Assembly: GCA_019400425.1 (NCBI GenBank)
Contig: JAFREE010000014.1
Location: forward strand, 1 to 64,000
Origin: Hymenochaete sp. R1
Taxonomy: Eukaryota > Basidiomycota > Agaricomycetes > Hymenochaetales > Hymenochaetaceae
Length of the DNA: 64,000 nt
Direction of reading: 5' to 3'
The translations under genes and the position numbers were made by a program. Shown here in pieces: positions 24,431 to 37,200 of the stretch. The notes below the pieces were generated by a model. It worked only from the letters and a program-made list of their open reading frames with translations. It did not search any database and was not told the DNA's origin. Every line of letters starts with the position of its first letter. Position 1 is the first letter of the stretch.

Positions 24431-24956
24431 GATTCATTTGATGCTCCACTGCTGGGTGGCAGACTCCCTTTATTTTATTTCTTGATGATAGCTTGGAAGG
24501 ATCCTGTACATGTATAGTAAAGCCGTATCTTGATTTCTTGTAATGACAAAAAGTGCCTTTTTGGTCACCGTACTCACGCAAGGGTTGAAATTACTAGCGA
24601 AGTTATGGGTGTCGTGGCCACGACACCAAAGCCACTGGACACTATCCAGTAAAACGTTTCGAAAACCAGAACATGGATACGTCGGAATCTATGTATGGGA
24701 TGTGGTATTACAAAAGTGAAAACGTAATGCTGTGGCGGAATGAGACGAAGGACATGGGATGTACGGTCGAATATGCAAGCGAAACAATCCAGACGAGTCG
24801 AAGTAATTTTTTCTTCCGAATCCAGCTCGCCTTTGACGAAAGTACGAAAGCGAAGAAAGGAAAACAGAGGGGAATATGAAGCATACAGTTCTGCAACAAT
24901 GCAACAATCACAAATGTGTAAGTAATATCGACAGCGATCGATCGCATTTTGTATAA
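24431..24956. other. Convergent 3' spacer, quinone oxidoreductase / TBC GAP
   Basis: A 526-bp spacer presumably made of two 3' UTRs. It contains a perfect 20-bp palindrome at 24608-24627 (separate entry). Small ORFs on both strands show no family resemblance. Confidence 0.5.
24608..24627. repeat. Perfect 20-bp palindrome GGTGTCGTGGCCACGACACC
   Basis: The ten bases on each side of the GG|CC centre are exact reverse complements; the symmetry breaks at the next base on both sides. It lies between two converging genes, about 180 bp past the quinone oxidoreductase stop. It could be a dimeric-protein site or, in RNA, a short hairpin with little loop. Confidence 0.85.
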
Positions 24957-27900
24957 CTACGTATCGGGTTGACTGCGTTTCGAGGAGCGATTCGAATAAG
25001 AGGACATGCGGTGAGACGACATGGCGTCTGCGTTTTGGTGCATGGCTTCGGCATACCTACATCATTGCGGTCAGTTTATGAGAAGCGAGAGAAGAAAAAA
25101 AATGAAATAAGGGGTGGAAGGTAGATAGGACTTCAGACTTTGGACATCAATTGCATCGGACGTACAGGAGTTTATACCGAACAAGTTCATTTTCGAGTTC
25201 CTCGTTCTTGATACGCAGCATCACGAGCTCTTTCTATAAGTTGATAGCAAGCAGTTTACTTCATTGATTTTATAGGCAAAGATCATTGGGGAACGTACGA
25301 CGATCTCACAATGTTCTTCATCCAGCGTCGAAAGTGACGTCTCGAGTGATTTTCTGGTTTCGGAGGGGTTGAAATCAACGCAAATGTGTTTAGAAATCAT
25401 GTCATGCATGCAAAACCCAGTTGAGGTATGAACAAAATGAAAACGCTCACACTTGCCCCGTCAACTGTCGATTCGAGTTCCTCAACGAGTCCATCTCCAC
25501 AAGGTGAGCCTCTCTATTCCGCACAAGGTCCTCGTACTCTCTCGCATACGAATCAAGCATCAGCGGGGTGATTTTCAACGCCATCGCGTCCTGGACGAAC
25601 TCGTCCACGCGATACAGGTTGTCGTGTCCGTCATTCTGGTTCCCGACGCTTACGTTTTCTCGAACGCCGTTCTCCTTGAGTGCATCGTCATCCGTTTCCT
25701 AAGTTTACGTAACTGAGATGAATTTTTTATCAGGAGGTTTGAGAAAAAAAGAGACGTACGATGTATTCGTCGAACAATCGGTTCTTGAGGAAGGTCAATA
25801 TATCATCAAATTTCACCTTAAGAAGCGCATCTTCGTTCTTCTGGAGCAGGCCCACGCTGAAACCAAAGATGGACTCCACGCCAGATGCCAGCACGTTATC
25901 GTATATCCGAAAAACGATATCAAGAGGGAACCTGGTTCGCGAGGCTGATAGATTAGAAAAAGTCTTTTTTCCGCGCGGACGGGCACGCGTACCGGTAGCT
26001 GAACATCGTTAGGAACCACTGTGAGCAGAACATGCTCGATTTGATCCCTTGTCTGAGGAAGTGTACATGGAGGACAGGTAGAAGCTCTTCAACCAGACGG
26101 TCAAACTAAAGGGTGCGTTAGTTTGGATCCCTCTGTATCGTTTTGAAGATAAACTACCTGATACATTCGTAGCTGTAATCCAGGCATCTCCGGTAAAAAA
26201 TGCCCTCGCAAGCCATACGAATGCATAAGACGGACAAGAAGGCAAAAGGCTTCCTCGTCAGGCATCTATGGAGACCATAAGCAACACATAAATTGATCTC
26301 CTTGCGTCTTGGCAAACTCACGTTCAGTAACAGAATAGCAACAACAAAAGGTAGTCCTTGACAGTACCCGACTTCGGGGTCATACAAGGAATATGCTTTT
26401 AGTACATTGAAGAGGTTTTCTTGACCAATTCCTTGCCCGTCTGTGAAATAATCGTGATGAGGGAACGTCCTTCGACATCATTAGTACCTGCCGCTTTGTG
26501 GTGAATGTATGCTCGACGTAGTTTACCTTCCTAAATCACGTAAGATAGCCTTCTCATGCGGACTTGATTCTTTCAAAAGGTTCAAATATGTCTGTTCCAG
26601 TTGCTCATCTTTCGAAGCCGACCTGAAGGATAGCAAGTAGAATAACCATATAAGCACTCTCAGATCTCGACCTATGATAATAACCAAATGCGTATACGCA
26701 CATGAGTTGCCACACCATACCCCGCAAAGCTTTGGGTATCCCCTGCTCGATCGCCCTCGCAAGTTTTTGTGGATTCTGCGAGGCATATGTGCGATAATCT
26801 AAAGACGAATATGAGTTTTCTCTGGTAAAACTGCGCGAAAAGAAATATCGAGGGGTTCTTACCGGCCATAACACTTCCCCAGAACTCTTGGATAAAAATG
26901 GTCGGTTAGCCTCAGTTCGTCGTAACACCAGTGATTTTTCAAGCAGAGAAGAAAAACGGAGCGGAGAAAGGGAGGGGGGGGGGGGGGGAGAGGTAGGGGA
27001 CTAACGAATAATGCACAAGAAACATACCCCAATCTATAGAGTTCTCGTCATCCGCCCTCGACGGCCTCCTTTGATGCCCATGCTGCAATCTCGAGAACTC
27101 TTCCTGCAGCCGCTGCTGCCCATTCGCGCTCAACCTCCTCGCATCCGTCCCTCCCTTTCCTTCCCCTCCAACACCACCGTCTCCTTCCAACGATTTTTGC
27201 AAGTCGAGTCTGTGCAGGAGGAAAGGGAGGTTGCCTCCCTCGGATGCACGGGGTCCGCTGCCTACCGTGTGCGCCGACGCCGACTTGCGGTGCTTCGAAC
27301 CACCTGCACCTGAACCTGATATAGCATCAGATGGCCCTCCTTTCGAGTTGGACGAGTTAACGACCACGCCGGAGCGTATCGACGCCGCCGAAGCCAAGCC
27401 CACGGATGACCTCCCGAACGAAACGGTGCTCCGCCGCTCAAGCATCGACGACGACGGCGACGAAGATCCCGATACGCGTCCAGCAGCGAACGATTTACGT
27501 GGGTCGCCTGACCCTGGCCCCGTCCCCGTCAAGGGAACGTTGGAGAACCGCGCGTCATCGTCCATCTCGACTTCACCTTCTTCAATACCGTCGCCAGGTC
27601 CGGAACGCGAGCCTGTGTTAGCTTTGCTGTTGGCGTTGTTGCTGTTGTTGTTGTTGTTGGAGAAGGAACCAGAGGCCGCACCGACACCGGATTTGGATTT
27701 GGATTTGACGGCAGACCCGAAGTCGGACTCGCGTCGACCAAGTGCCAGCGGTCTCTCAGACATCGTAGGTGAGAAAAGCTGGTCCAGCGCATTCACGTTC
27801 GCGTTTGCATTCGTGTCCATATCTGAGGAAGCCGGCACGGGAGATATTTCCTGTACTGGCGTCCTCAAATCTGAGTCCGAGTTCGCTGTCGTTGGAGTTT

Positions 27901-28057
27901 GCATTCCTTCATCTGCATCTGCCTTCTTCCCGGACCCACCGCCACCAGAACCCGACATATCCATATCAACGACCCCAGACGTCGAGTCCGAGCGCGTCCT
28001 CCCAGTCAAAGTCGTCGTCACACGAAAGCTCTGACTCTGAGCGTCGTCCTCCGCCAT
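24957..28057 (-). CDS. TBC-domain Rab GTPase-activating protein (GYP5/EVI5-like)
   Basis: The start at 28057 opens a 360-residue disordered leader rich in Ser, Gly and Asn. After an intron containing a 15-G/C homopolymer, the TBC domain begins IDWEFWGSVMADY, continues ARAIEQGIPKALRGMVWQLM (Rab-GAP entry motif), KAILRDLGRT (arginine finger), LKAYSLYDPEVGYCQGLPFV (glutamine finger YCQ) and LPVLHVHFLRQGIKSS. The C-terminal part is a coiled coil (EEHCEIVKELVMLRIKNEEL and following) ending SSKRSQPDT. Both catalytic fingers are present, so it should accelerate GTP hydrolysis by a Rab in secretory or endocytic traffic. At least ten introns are needed. The 2.9-kb upstream region is unusually long for this window. 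Confidence 0.9.
26974..26988 (+). repeat. Homopolymer of 15 G inside a TBC-gene intron
   Basis: In the minus-strand TBC gene this is a 15-C run within the intron separating the disordered leader (NSIDWE) from the TBC domain. It lies about 90 nt from the 3' acceptor and could act as part of an extended polypyrimidine tract. Confidence 0.9.
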
Positions 28058-29879
28058 CGTCTTCGCCGTCTCGGGAGAACTAGTTTGGCGTTGATATTAT
28101 TTTTTTCCGTTCCTTTTCGTTTCGTTCCCTTCTCCCGGTTTTCGTTACTTACTCACCTATTTGCGTCACTGCAAGCAAGCAAGCCGTGGCCGTGGTCCGT
28201 GAAGTACAAGTAGACGTCACGTTATTTGCTAGTCGTTATTTCTACTTATTCCCGGCCTTCAGCGTTGTGGGGTGCATGGAGGGAAAAAAGCCGTGTGCTG
28301 GGCCCCGCGCGCTGGGTGCTGGGTGCCGTCACGGTGTGAGTGGTGCTAGTTGGGTAAGGTAAGGTAAGGTAAAAGAGCCTGGATCGTGGACGTGAACGCG
28401 TCCCCGTCGCGGCGTTGACGGAAAAGGCCAAACCTCTACCTCTGCTGCCTCTGACCGATCCGATCAACACCGTAAAATCCCAGACTATCCCGAGGACGAA
28501 ACAAAACAAATAAAGAAAAAGAATCAATCGATCGGGGAGTTTTCTTTTTTGCTCCAAAAACAGCTACCACTAGTACCTACAAGCTACAACCTCCAGACGC
28601 CAGCTGCATTACGGTAACGGACACGGCCTCAGGATGCCTCGAAGTTGAAATCACGAACAGAGGAACCCATAACGCAAAACATAAGAAGGCGCCGTCCCTT
28701 CTGCTCTCGAATGCAACCTTTTCAAACTCGAGTCGTCGGATGGCGGATACTCCAAACAGCGAGGCGATTGGCGATTCAGGTGAAGAGCCTCGACTTGCGA
28801 CTTGCGACGAACGTCTCCGAGTCCGATTCTCTGCGGAACTTCGTTCAAGAGTTACAGCAGTCTTCTCTTCTATTGGCTGCCAGTACTAGTGAATCGCCTT
28901 TTGTCAGCTTCTTCAGAGGGCCACGATCTGTACTTGTTCGACATGCAGATGCCAGTACTAGTGGTTCATCAACTTGAATTACCGTCTGCCAGTGGCAACG
29001 GCGCGAGTGCACTCTTTTTGGCTTGAGGCGAGGCCACGAGCCCTTTTTAACTCTCAGAGGCTCTACTGTAGACATACTACATACGGCACGATCAATTCAC
29101 GGTCACTCAGGCTGACAGTTGCTGTCAAATTAAATTCCAAGCTTAAGGTAATCCACTTTCATTTCATACCAAGTCTCAACTCGATTTACGAATAATCTAG
29201 TTTTTCCAGGTCAACAGGACAGACAGTAGCCAACGACGCTTCCACGCCGAGTCTGATTCTGGACATGGACATGGACATGGACTGGTCAGGGTCAGCCACT
29301 GTGGTCATTTGTTCCTATTTCTATCCCCTCCCAGTATATATTCCAACTTTAGCAATGGGCTTCGCGGGAGTTCGAAAACTGTGGGAAAGAAAAGAAGGAG
29401 AGGGAGAGACGGATTTTGTCGAGCAATAAATTCTTTTCTCGATCCGTTGACCGACCGTCGTGCTTTCTCATCGGGAATGAGATTGACTTTCCCCAGACAC
29501 AGGCTGGTAGTACAGTAGTAGTACCGGTGATCCACATGCTACACGCGAACTGGCTTTCTTTTTCTTTTCTCATGTTTTCCTTTCCTTCTCGTTTCTTCAA
29601 AAAAAAAAGGAATGATAATATTAATTTTAGTACCAGTACCACTACACACTACCCGTCGAGCTGACGCCAAACCTCTGCCTCTGCCTCTGCCCCCGATCCG
29701 ATCAACGCCAGTCACCAGTCCACGAGTCCGATGATGGTGTTGTTGTGGGTCCCACGTTCGCCCAATCTGTCTGTCTGCTTGCTTGTGTCTGTGTCTGTGG
29801 GTCCACTTCTGACCCAGCTCTCCAGAACTTACACTCAACACTCAACTCTCCCTTTCCTTAAGCTTCCCTTTCCCGTTTC

Positions 29880-29894
29880 GGGGGGGGGGGGGGG
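29880..29894 (+). repeat. Homopolymer of 15 G
   Basis: Uninterrupted G run in the non-coding spacer upstream of the TBC gene. Confidence 0.9.
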
Positions 29895-30020
29895 ATCAAA
29901 AGAACGAAGAACAAAAAAGAATGAAATAGAAATAAAACCAAAGACTACGGTAATACGCTAATACGGTAACACGCTAACACTGGCACGAGGCGAGAAGAGA
30001 CGAGGAAACTTGGTCGATAT

Positions 30021-30060
30021 GCCGTATTGCCGTATTGCCGTATTGCCGTATTGCCGTATT
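30021..30060 (+). repeat. Octamer microsatellite (GCCGTATT)x5
   Basis: Five perfect head-to-tail copies of GCCGTATT, followed by two copies of the shortened unit GTATT. A recent slippage expansion in non-coding DNA. Confidence 0.9.
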
Positions 30061-30949
30061 GTATTGTATTGTAATGCAAAGTAAAAGTAACGTAACTTGA
30101 ATGCTTTGTAAAGTAATGTCAAGTATTGTAAAGTAACGAACGGGTGAATGAACGGATGATTGAAAAGCGAAACACACAGGCAGACACAGACACACACAAG
30201 CAGACAGGGAAGGGGGGAACAGAAAAGAAGGTGGATCGGTCGAACCTCGAATGAAAATGAATGCGAAAAATGCGATGAATGATAATGAAAAGAAACGAAA
30301 AGGTAACGAAAACGAGAAGGGAAACCAAGACGCAGAGAGGAGTTTAAAAGGTTAAAAGCTAAAAGCTAAAAACAAAACCAATTTTTTAAAGTAAAAGAAA
30401 AAAAGCCCTCTCCGCTATTACACTAACACTAACAAAAGCGAAAAGGGAAAAGTAAAGAAGAAAAACTATTACAAAAAACGAGGGTATGAAGATTAGATTA
30501 TCCTTCCCGCCGCCGCCGCCGCCGACGACGACGGCGACGGAGAAAAACGTACAAGTAAAGAAGGTTCGGATTCTGGATTCTGGAACCGATGCTCGAAGCT
30601 CAAAGGGAGTGTGGGCGATTAGTGGGCAGTTGGCGTGTCGTTGGTGTGGACGAATGCCGAATGTATGCATGAATGAATGAATGAAAGGTGAAGCAGAAAA
30701 GAAGAGAAGAGAAGAGAGAGGGGAGAGAGAGAGAGAGAAGAGGAAACCACGAATGATGGCGTACAAGGAATGGGAAGCTGCAAACGAGGGGAGGGCGATG
30801 AAGTTGAGGGAACGGACCCGTGTCACGGCGGAATGAGGTGCGATGAGAAGTGAACAGCGAACGGCATACCAAGAACAACAGACGACACAGACAACAGGGG
30901 GAAAGAGAGAGAGAGAGGAAAGAGACAAAAAAAAGTAAGACTGAGGCCC

Positions 30950-33900
30950 TCACGGCTTGACCTCCGCATCCCGCTTCGCCGCACCCCTCAAGTTCCCTCT
31001 CGAGAACAACTGCCGGAGCCTCGCCCGACTCTTCTTCGGCACAACCCCCACCGCCCCCGAACCATCCTTCCCCGACCCATTCGGCGTCAAATTCATAAAC
31101 GACTTCAGATTATCGCGCAACGCCTCGTCCGCAGACGAAGAAGAGCTCGAGGTCACCGGCATCTGCATCGTCTCCTGCCGCTTGTGCCCGTATTCCGGAC
31201 GGATGGTCCCCTGGCGTCCGCGGATGGAGGACGTGATCGTTCGAGGCGGGTACGTCGAGATGGTGTCGGTTGGCGAGGGGAGGACCGTGTTGGATGACAT
31301 GGGGGCTGCTAGCGAGGGGTTGATGTGCAAAGCGGGGCGAAGCAAGGGAGTAGGTCGCGCACTCGTTTCGGCCGGCTCAGTCTGCCATTGGAACACTGTG
31401 TTCTCCCGGTGACTTCGCATACGGTCGAACGCTTCGAAATTCTTCATCTCCAGTCGGCGGCGCTGAACGGTTCGCGGGGAAGCGTGGGAGATCGTATCAG
31501 GTGAACCTTCCTCAAAGTCATCATCTCCATGGTCGGAAGGCGTGCTCGGAGACACGAAACCTCTGAATCCCGTTTTGTCAAAGTATGCAAGCTGGTCAGA
31601 AGGAGCGATGGCAAGTCCGATATTATTCTCTGGCATGTGCGAGCGAGGGAAGGACTGCGTCGTCGAGACGGACTCGGAAGCGGACGAAGACGAGACTGGG
31701 CGGTCGCTTTCGGAGTCTGAGCCCGTGAACCTCGAAACCAGAGGCTGTCGACTCATGCGAAGATACGCGAGGCAGTCTTCATCATCTTGGACTCTAAACT
31801 CGGATATGGACCTATAATGCATAGAAGACGAGCGCGAGCGCGACGAAACAAGAGGCGCGACATCCTCATGACGCCCAAACGTTCCTTCATCGCCCAACGA
31901 CACTTTCGCCTTCTCAAAATCCTCGGTCTCTCGCCATTCGTGAGGCAACGCGGGCCGAGCTCCACAGTCGGCACCCGAAGCGGTGCAATAAGCGCTGTTA
32001 GACTCTTCCTCTTCCTCCTCTTCCTCCGAAAGAGGTGGTCGGATGATGGGCTGGTAAATACCGAACGTCCCGCGATTGACTTTATCGACCGGCGTCTCGA
32101 CTTCATCTTCATCGTACTGCATGACGGGGGTCTCCACGTCGAACTCTTCCTCTCGTTCATCCGTCTCCGGGGTTTGCGCCTCCGGCGAGCGATAGGAAGG
32201 CCCCTGCGACTTCTTCGAATCCGTCGCCGGCTCATGATCCTCTCCGTCAGATTCACCAAGTGAGAAGAATTCGTCGTCCTCAGAAGCATATGACTCAAAG
32301 ATCTGAGCGTGTATGTCGTACGTCCCCGAAACATTCGAAGTGCTTCGGGATCGACCTGTGGGAATGCGAATGGCTTTGCGGCGTTGTCGCTCTTGCTGTC
32401 CTACGGCGTGCATGTCGAGGAAGCACCGAATGCCGTCCAGTTCACCTTCTGTCAGAGGTGACAGCGCGTTCTTGTCCAGCGCCGACGACGATGCGACCTG
32501 GATCTCTTGGGAGACGCTCGATCCGCAAACCTCGGTTGCGACGCGAGGCGGGGTTTGAGGGGGAGACTGGAGTGCCAGACGAGGCGGCGCAGGTCTGGTA
32601 AAAAAAAAGGTAATCGGAAACCCAAGTTAGCATACTGACGCAAACAGACATAGTAGTTTTATAGTCACTCACAGTCCCTCGGCGAAAGTGAAGAGTGACT
32701 TTTCCTCCGCGGGGGTTACAAGAGCTGTCAAAGACCCATTCGCATCGGCGGTGTACCACTGACTGCTCGATAAGCCCAAACCGCCTCCGCCTGTATGCGC
32801 CCGCAGGTTATAATAGCCATTCGCACTGACACTTCGGCGATGATGCCGACGCACTGATCCGCGGTCCTCCTGACCTATTGGGAGGAGATTCATGGCGCGC
32901 GTCGACGGACGTGGACCGCTATAGGACTTTATGATGAGTTCGGAGGACGGAAGTAAAGGAGCCTGCAGAGTGCTTGGGCTCGGAGTCGTCGTCGACGACG
33001 ACGAAGCCAGATGATCCAATCCAGAAGGTGGAGAAGTGAGGTTCGGCGTGAGAATGGGAGTGACAGGAGTCGAAGTGTCATGGCCAGGGGGATCCGTGTA
33101 GAGATAGCGGGGGACAGGCTTGCGTTTCACGGAAGTCAGACTGCGCGGGGATGCAATGTCTATGACGGGAGACGCATATACGCCGAATAAATCGCCAGGA
33201 GACGCCTTGGTGGCTTCGAGGGGAGGCGACGGAAGCTGCCCAGAGTCTGAGGCAACGCTAGGAGAAGAGATGCTACAAAAAAATCAAGGAACGCTGTCAA
33301 TAACACAAGTCACCGACCCGAAGGCTAGATGTTGCATACTCGATCACGATAGTTGGTTCCTCGCTACTCTGATCTGCTGCTTCCGGTGGCGCTGACAAGT
33401 CTGGAGAAAAATGGGACTTTTTCCCAAACTTGACGCCTGGTGCGCTCTTTGTTCTCCTATATGCCAATGAAATGAATTTGTACCGCATCTTAGCCCATTT
33501 AAAACGTCAGAGACGTACCTGCGCACGAGCCGGATCCCGCCAGGGGTCCCATCTGCGAATTCAGATTCGGGCGTCTTGGGAGGCCTGAATGGACAAGAAC
33601 GAAACAAAATCAGTGTCATTTTGGCAAATAAATATACTCAACTACATACGGAGTTTCAGGTGGCCTGACGCCGGAGTTCTGAGGAGTGAAAGATGCGCCC
33701 AGGGGAGAAGGCATAGGAGATATGGGATATGCAAGTTTAGGATGTGTAAAGTCGATGCAATCGAGGGATTTCGGAAGGGACGGGGAGGAGATGGTTGGAA
33801 TGCGGCGACCTTTTTGCGAAGAAGCCGGAGAAGGGATTACCTTTGGTTTGGAGCTGCGAGGTGAATTATTGAAAGAGTGAGCTCTAAAGGACGGCATGGG

Positions 33901-34279
33901 TGGACGGAAGTCATCGTCCGGGGAGGGTAGTTGAATGTTGCTGGAGCTTGCATGGGCATTGACGCGGAAAGAAGGGACGGAGGTTGATTTCCTGATGACC
34001 TTTTTCCTGTCAGTCGAGGGTGGCAAGCTAAGGACAAAAAAGTGAGTGAGTTATAAGATTAGTACTTTGTTTTGAAAGAAGAGTGGAACGGGCATACGTC
34101 TGGGATGGAACGGGAACGGGTATACGGGAAGGTTTGTTGAATACACCGATTGTTGCGGAGAGAGCAGAGTGCCATATTCCTGTAGGCCTAGGAGAGGTAT
34201 GCTTTGGGGGAGAGTTGATATCTGGGAGAGAGGGATGAGGAGGATGAGGACGGAGAGTGGAGTCGAAGGAAGGGGACAT
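30950..34279 (-). CDS. Unassigned large Ser/Pro/acidic-rich disordered protein
   Basis: I do not recognise the family. Exons join cleanly on GT..AG borders: a Pro-rich start (MSPSFDSTLRPHPPHPSLPD) with the possible conserved patch GIWHSALSATIGVFNKPSRI; a basic Ser/Pro stretch (RKKVIRKSTSVPSFRVNAHA); PPKTPESEFADGTPGGIRLV; SLTSVKRKPVPRYLYTDPPG; LTEGELDGIRCFLDMHAVGQ, the most helix-like part; then a long acidic C-terminal exon (30950 to about 32590) ending in a basic helix (KKSRARLRQLFSRGNLRG). Total length is near 950 residues. There is no signal peptide, membrane segment or enzyme motif. It could be a scaffold or regulatory protein. The gene is real by codon-frame continuity across six or more introns, but its function is unknown. 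A 6.4-kb non-coding region lies upstream. Confidence 0.75.
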
Positions 34280-37200
34280 GAATGAAGGTCGGGGAAGGAA
34301 GAAAAGGGAACGAGGGAGAGAGCGAGAGAAGATGGTGGAAAGAAGGAAAGAAGAAGACGAGGAAAGAGAAGAAGGGAAGGGATATAAGTTGGATGAAAGG
34401 AGCGGGAAGGGAGGGAGAGGACCGGCCAGGACTCGAATGACTATATACTGGACAAGTGAGTGATATATTTATCTTTTAATTAATTACTGTAATTCCCTTT
34501 ATTATTATTTTATTTTATTGACTGCAGCTGGTCGTTCTTCTTCTCGGATGAGAGAGTCGACTGGCATTCGCTGTCCGTTCGCTGTCCACCGCTGCCTTGT
34601 CATCCGCATGGTCGTTCATCTTCAACTTCAACTTGCTCTCTCTCTTTCTGACGCGCCTTTACCCGACACGCGTCTCGCGTCTCTTTCAATTTACCTTCTC
34701 ACTCACTCACTCATCCTTCCCGTACACAACCCAGATGGACACATTCCCAGACAAATAAAACGACAACTCCATCTCATTATCCCTATCCCTACCATATCCA
34801 TACAGGGATACCCATCTCCCGCACTTCTCGTTCATTTGTCGTCGGCCACAGACACATGGACACTCACAACCGAACCGAGCGCCCCCACTTGATCCCCACT
34901 CCTGTTTGAGTGTCCAAGTCCTCTCCTCTCATTCACGCTTCCCGCTCTCTCACTCTCTCACTCTCCCTTTGCAACGGGCGACGGCAACAGCGCCTCTCTT
35001 CCGCCTCCTCCCCGCACCTTTCCCATCAGGAAATCCCCTTATCCACAATATTAATCTCTATCACCATCTACCAAGACAAGACCAAGATTGTTGCGCCTTA
35101 TCCTTCGTCAGCCTGATTTACGTTCTCGTTCTCGTTCTCGTTCGTGTGCGTACGTGCTTCTTCACGTCCTTCTTCACAGAAGCCGCATCAAACTGTCAAC
35201 CTAAACCCAATCAAACCCACACACCCTCCCTTCTCTTCCTCTTCCCTTTTCACCGTCCGTCTAGCTAAGAACCTTACATTCAGATTCATTTATCCCGCTT
35301 TCGTCTACGTCTGTGTTTCCCGACGTCTCGTCCTGCTCCTGCTCAACAGCACGCATGCATCGTCATTGTCCCATGTGTTCCGAGTTACCAGTCCTACCCA
35401 AAACACGGTTGACGGACGACTCCACTCAAACTTTCGAACTCTCTCTTGCTTCCGCTTCCCAACTTCTTCTTCCTCCCGTCATCGTCGTCGTCGATCCCGA
35501 ACCTTAAATCACCGCGTCAAACTTAATCCTCCCCCTCTCCCGAGAACACAATTACAACATTAATGTTGATACGATAAAGGGAGGTTTCGATCTCGACTTG
35601 CGTCGTGTGGTGCGTGTCCGCAGTTATTATTATTATTAATATCAATATTAATGTCGATGTCGATATTGTAATTAGAACTGGAACTGCAACTATAACTCTT
35701 CTTGACAGCCCGAGCCAGAGTCAGACATGCAAAGAGGGCAGGGAAGGTAATTCGGGATTCTCCCAGAAACCCAGAGATGACGGTAATGTTACTATTAATG
35801 TTACTAGTCGCGATATCCTCCTCCGCAACTCCGAGTCCACCGCAGCACAGCACAACGCAGCACAACATGACACAGCACGACGCAGCAGGAGTGCAGAAGC
35901 AGAGGCCTGGAGTCATTAATGTTGATTTTCGCTCGACCTCGACCTCGACCTGTCATCTGTCGTCCGTTCCGTGATTCAATCAAATCAAATCAGGCCAGGT
36001 TCAGGTTCCAGCCTTCCGGAGGGCGTCTATCCTCACTCACTCACTCACTCCCTCACTTACACTTGCACTCTTACACCATTCCACTCACTCATCATTTACG
36101 CTCTTACGCTCTTACACCCTTTCCACTCTTTCACTAAAATCAAAGTTTCACTCGTTCGCGGACTCCCAATACCGACGCCGACTCACTGTACACGACTTTT
36201 CCCCCCATCGCCGTCGTCGCCATCTCCATCCCATCTCTCATACTCAAATTAAGTCGAATCAAACCAATTCAAACCACCCACCCACACTGGCATACGCACG
36301 CACGAAAATCCCCATCTTATCTCCATCGTTGCAACCCCCCCACCCCCTCCTCTTCTCACTGGTACAGTGGTAGTAGTACTCCTGTCCCACTCATGTGACG
36401 GACCTCAGGCTGTCCCTGTCGACACACTTCGCCCCTCCGCCTCCGCCTCCGCCATCCTACACACACTCAATTCAGTCTTCCGTCCAGTCTTTTCCAGTCC
36501 AGTCCGGTTCAGTCCAGCTCGTTCGTTCGTTCGTTCGTTCTCCGCATCGTCCGGAAATACGGAAATACGGAAATACAGATATCGGAATCAGAAACGCTCT
36601 AGGCCTCCTCCACCGTCCACCGTCCACCGTCCATTGACCATCGACCATCGACCATCCCCTGCCCGCCCGTTTCAGCTTCTGTTTACGGGTTTCCAGTTCC
36701 AGTTTCAGTTTCGGTTTCGGTTCCGGTTTCGTTGACTGAATAACTGATTCGCGAACATCCGTGTCTCCGTGTGCCGGCGACTCGCGATTCGGGTGCTCGT
36801 GCTCGTGCTCGTGCTGGTAACAGGTAACAGGTACCAGGTAACAGGTGTCGTGTTCCATTCTCACTTCAAGTTTTAGGTTGTTTTGCGGTAATCGTACGTA
36901 CCTTTACGGTAGCGGAAACAGCGCCGGGGACAGAGACAGTGTAAGCATCCCGACCGTACGGTCAGTCCCAGTAATGCCAGCGCCAGTCCCAGTCCCAGTA
37001 CCAGTAGTCTATTACTGGCACTCACGACCCCATGGCCCCATGACTTCTTCCCCCCAGGCTCCCACCGAATACTAGTAGTGAAGACGCAGCTCGTATCTCG
37101 CTGACACTGGTACTTAGTAGTTCCCGGTCTCGGCCTCGTTCCGAGTCGTTCGGACCCTCTTTTCTTACATATCCCGTGCTCCGCTTTCTGCGTTTCGTAT

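Larger units (their letters stand above)
28058..30949. other. 2.9-kb spacer with simple repeats upstream of the TBC gene
   Basis: No credible CDS. It holds many short tandem duplications, including GGTAA copies near 28355, GGACAT copies near 29265 and an AG-rich block at 30695-30745. It also holds a 15-G run (29880-29894), five copies of GCCGTATT (30021-30060), a 13-bp direct repeat GCCAGTACTAGTG at 28879 and 28951, and TRCCAGTR octamers at 28878, 28950, 28987, 29631 and 29978. It contains the TBC promoter and 5' UTR on the left and the 3' UTR of the next gene on the right. Confidence 0.6.

Noticed and set aside
27231..28034. A 267-codon plus-strand ORF opposite the first TBC exon
   Set aside because: It is the antisense of a Ser/Gly-rich coding exon whose codon bias keeps the opposite frame open. 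No family motif, and the minus strand has a conserved gene.
30230..30260. GGTTCGACC on the minus strand as a tRNA B box
   Set aside because: No A box or cloverleaf can be drawn around it, so it is not a tRNA gene.
31753..32334. Arg/Ser-rich 193-codon ORF and overlapping opposite-strand ORFs
   Set aside because: Out-of-frame readings of the acidic exon of the unassigned disordered protein; composition is an artefact of GAA/GAG and TCN codons.
34906..35563. Overlapping plus-strand Ser/Pro/Leu-rich ORFs in CT-rich DNA
   Set aside because: Pyrimidine-rich DNA yields open frames of Ser, Leu, Pro and Phe; frames overlap and lack conserved blocks.
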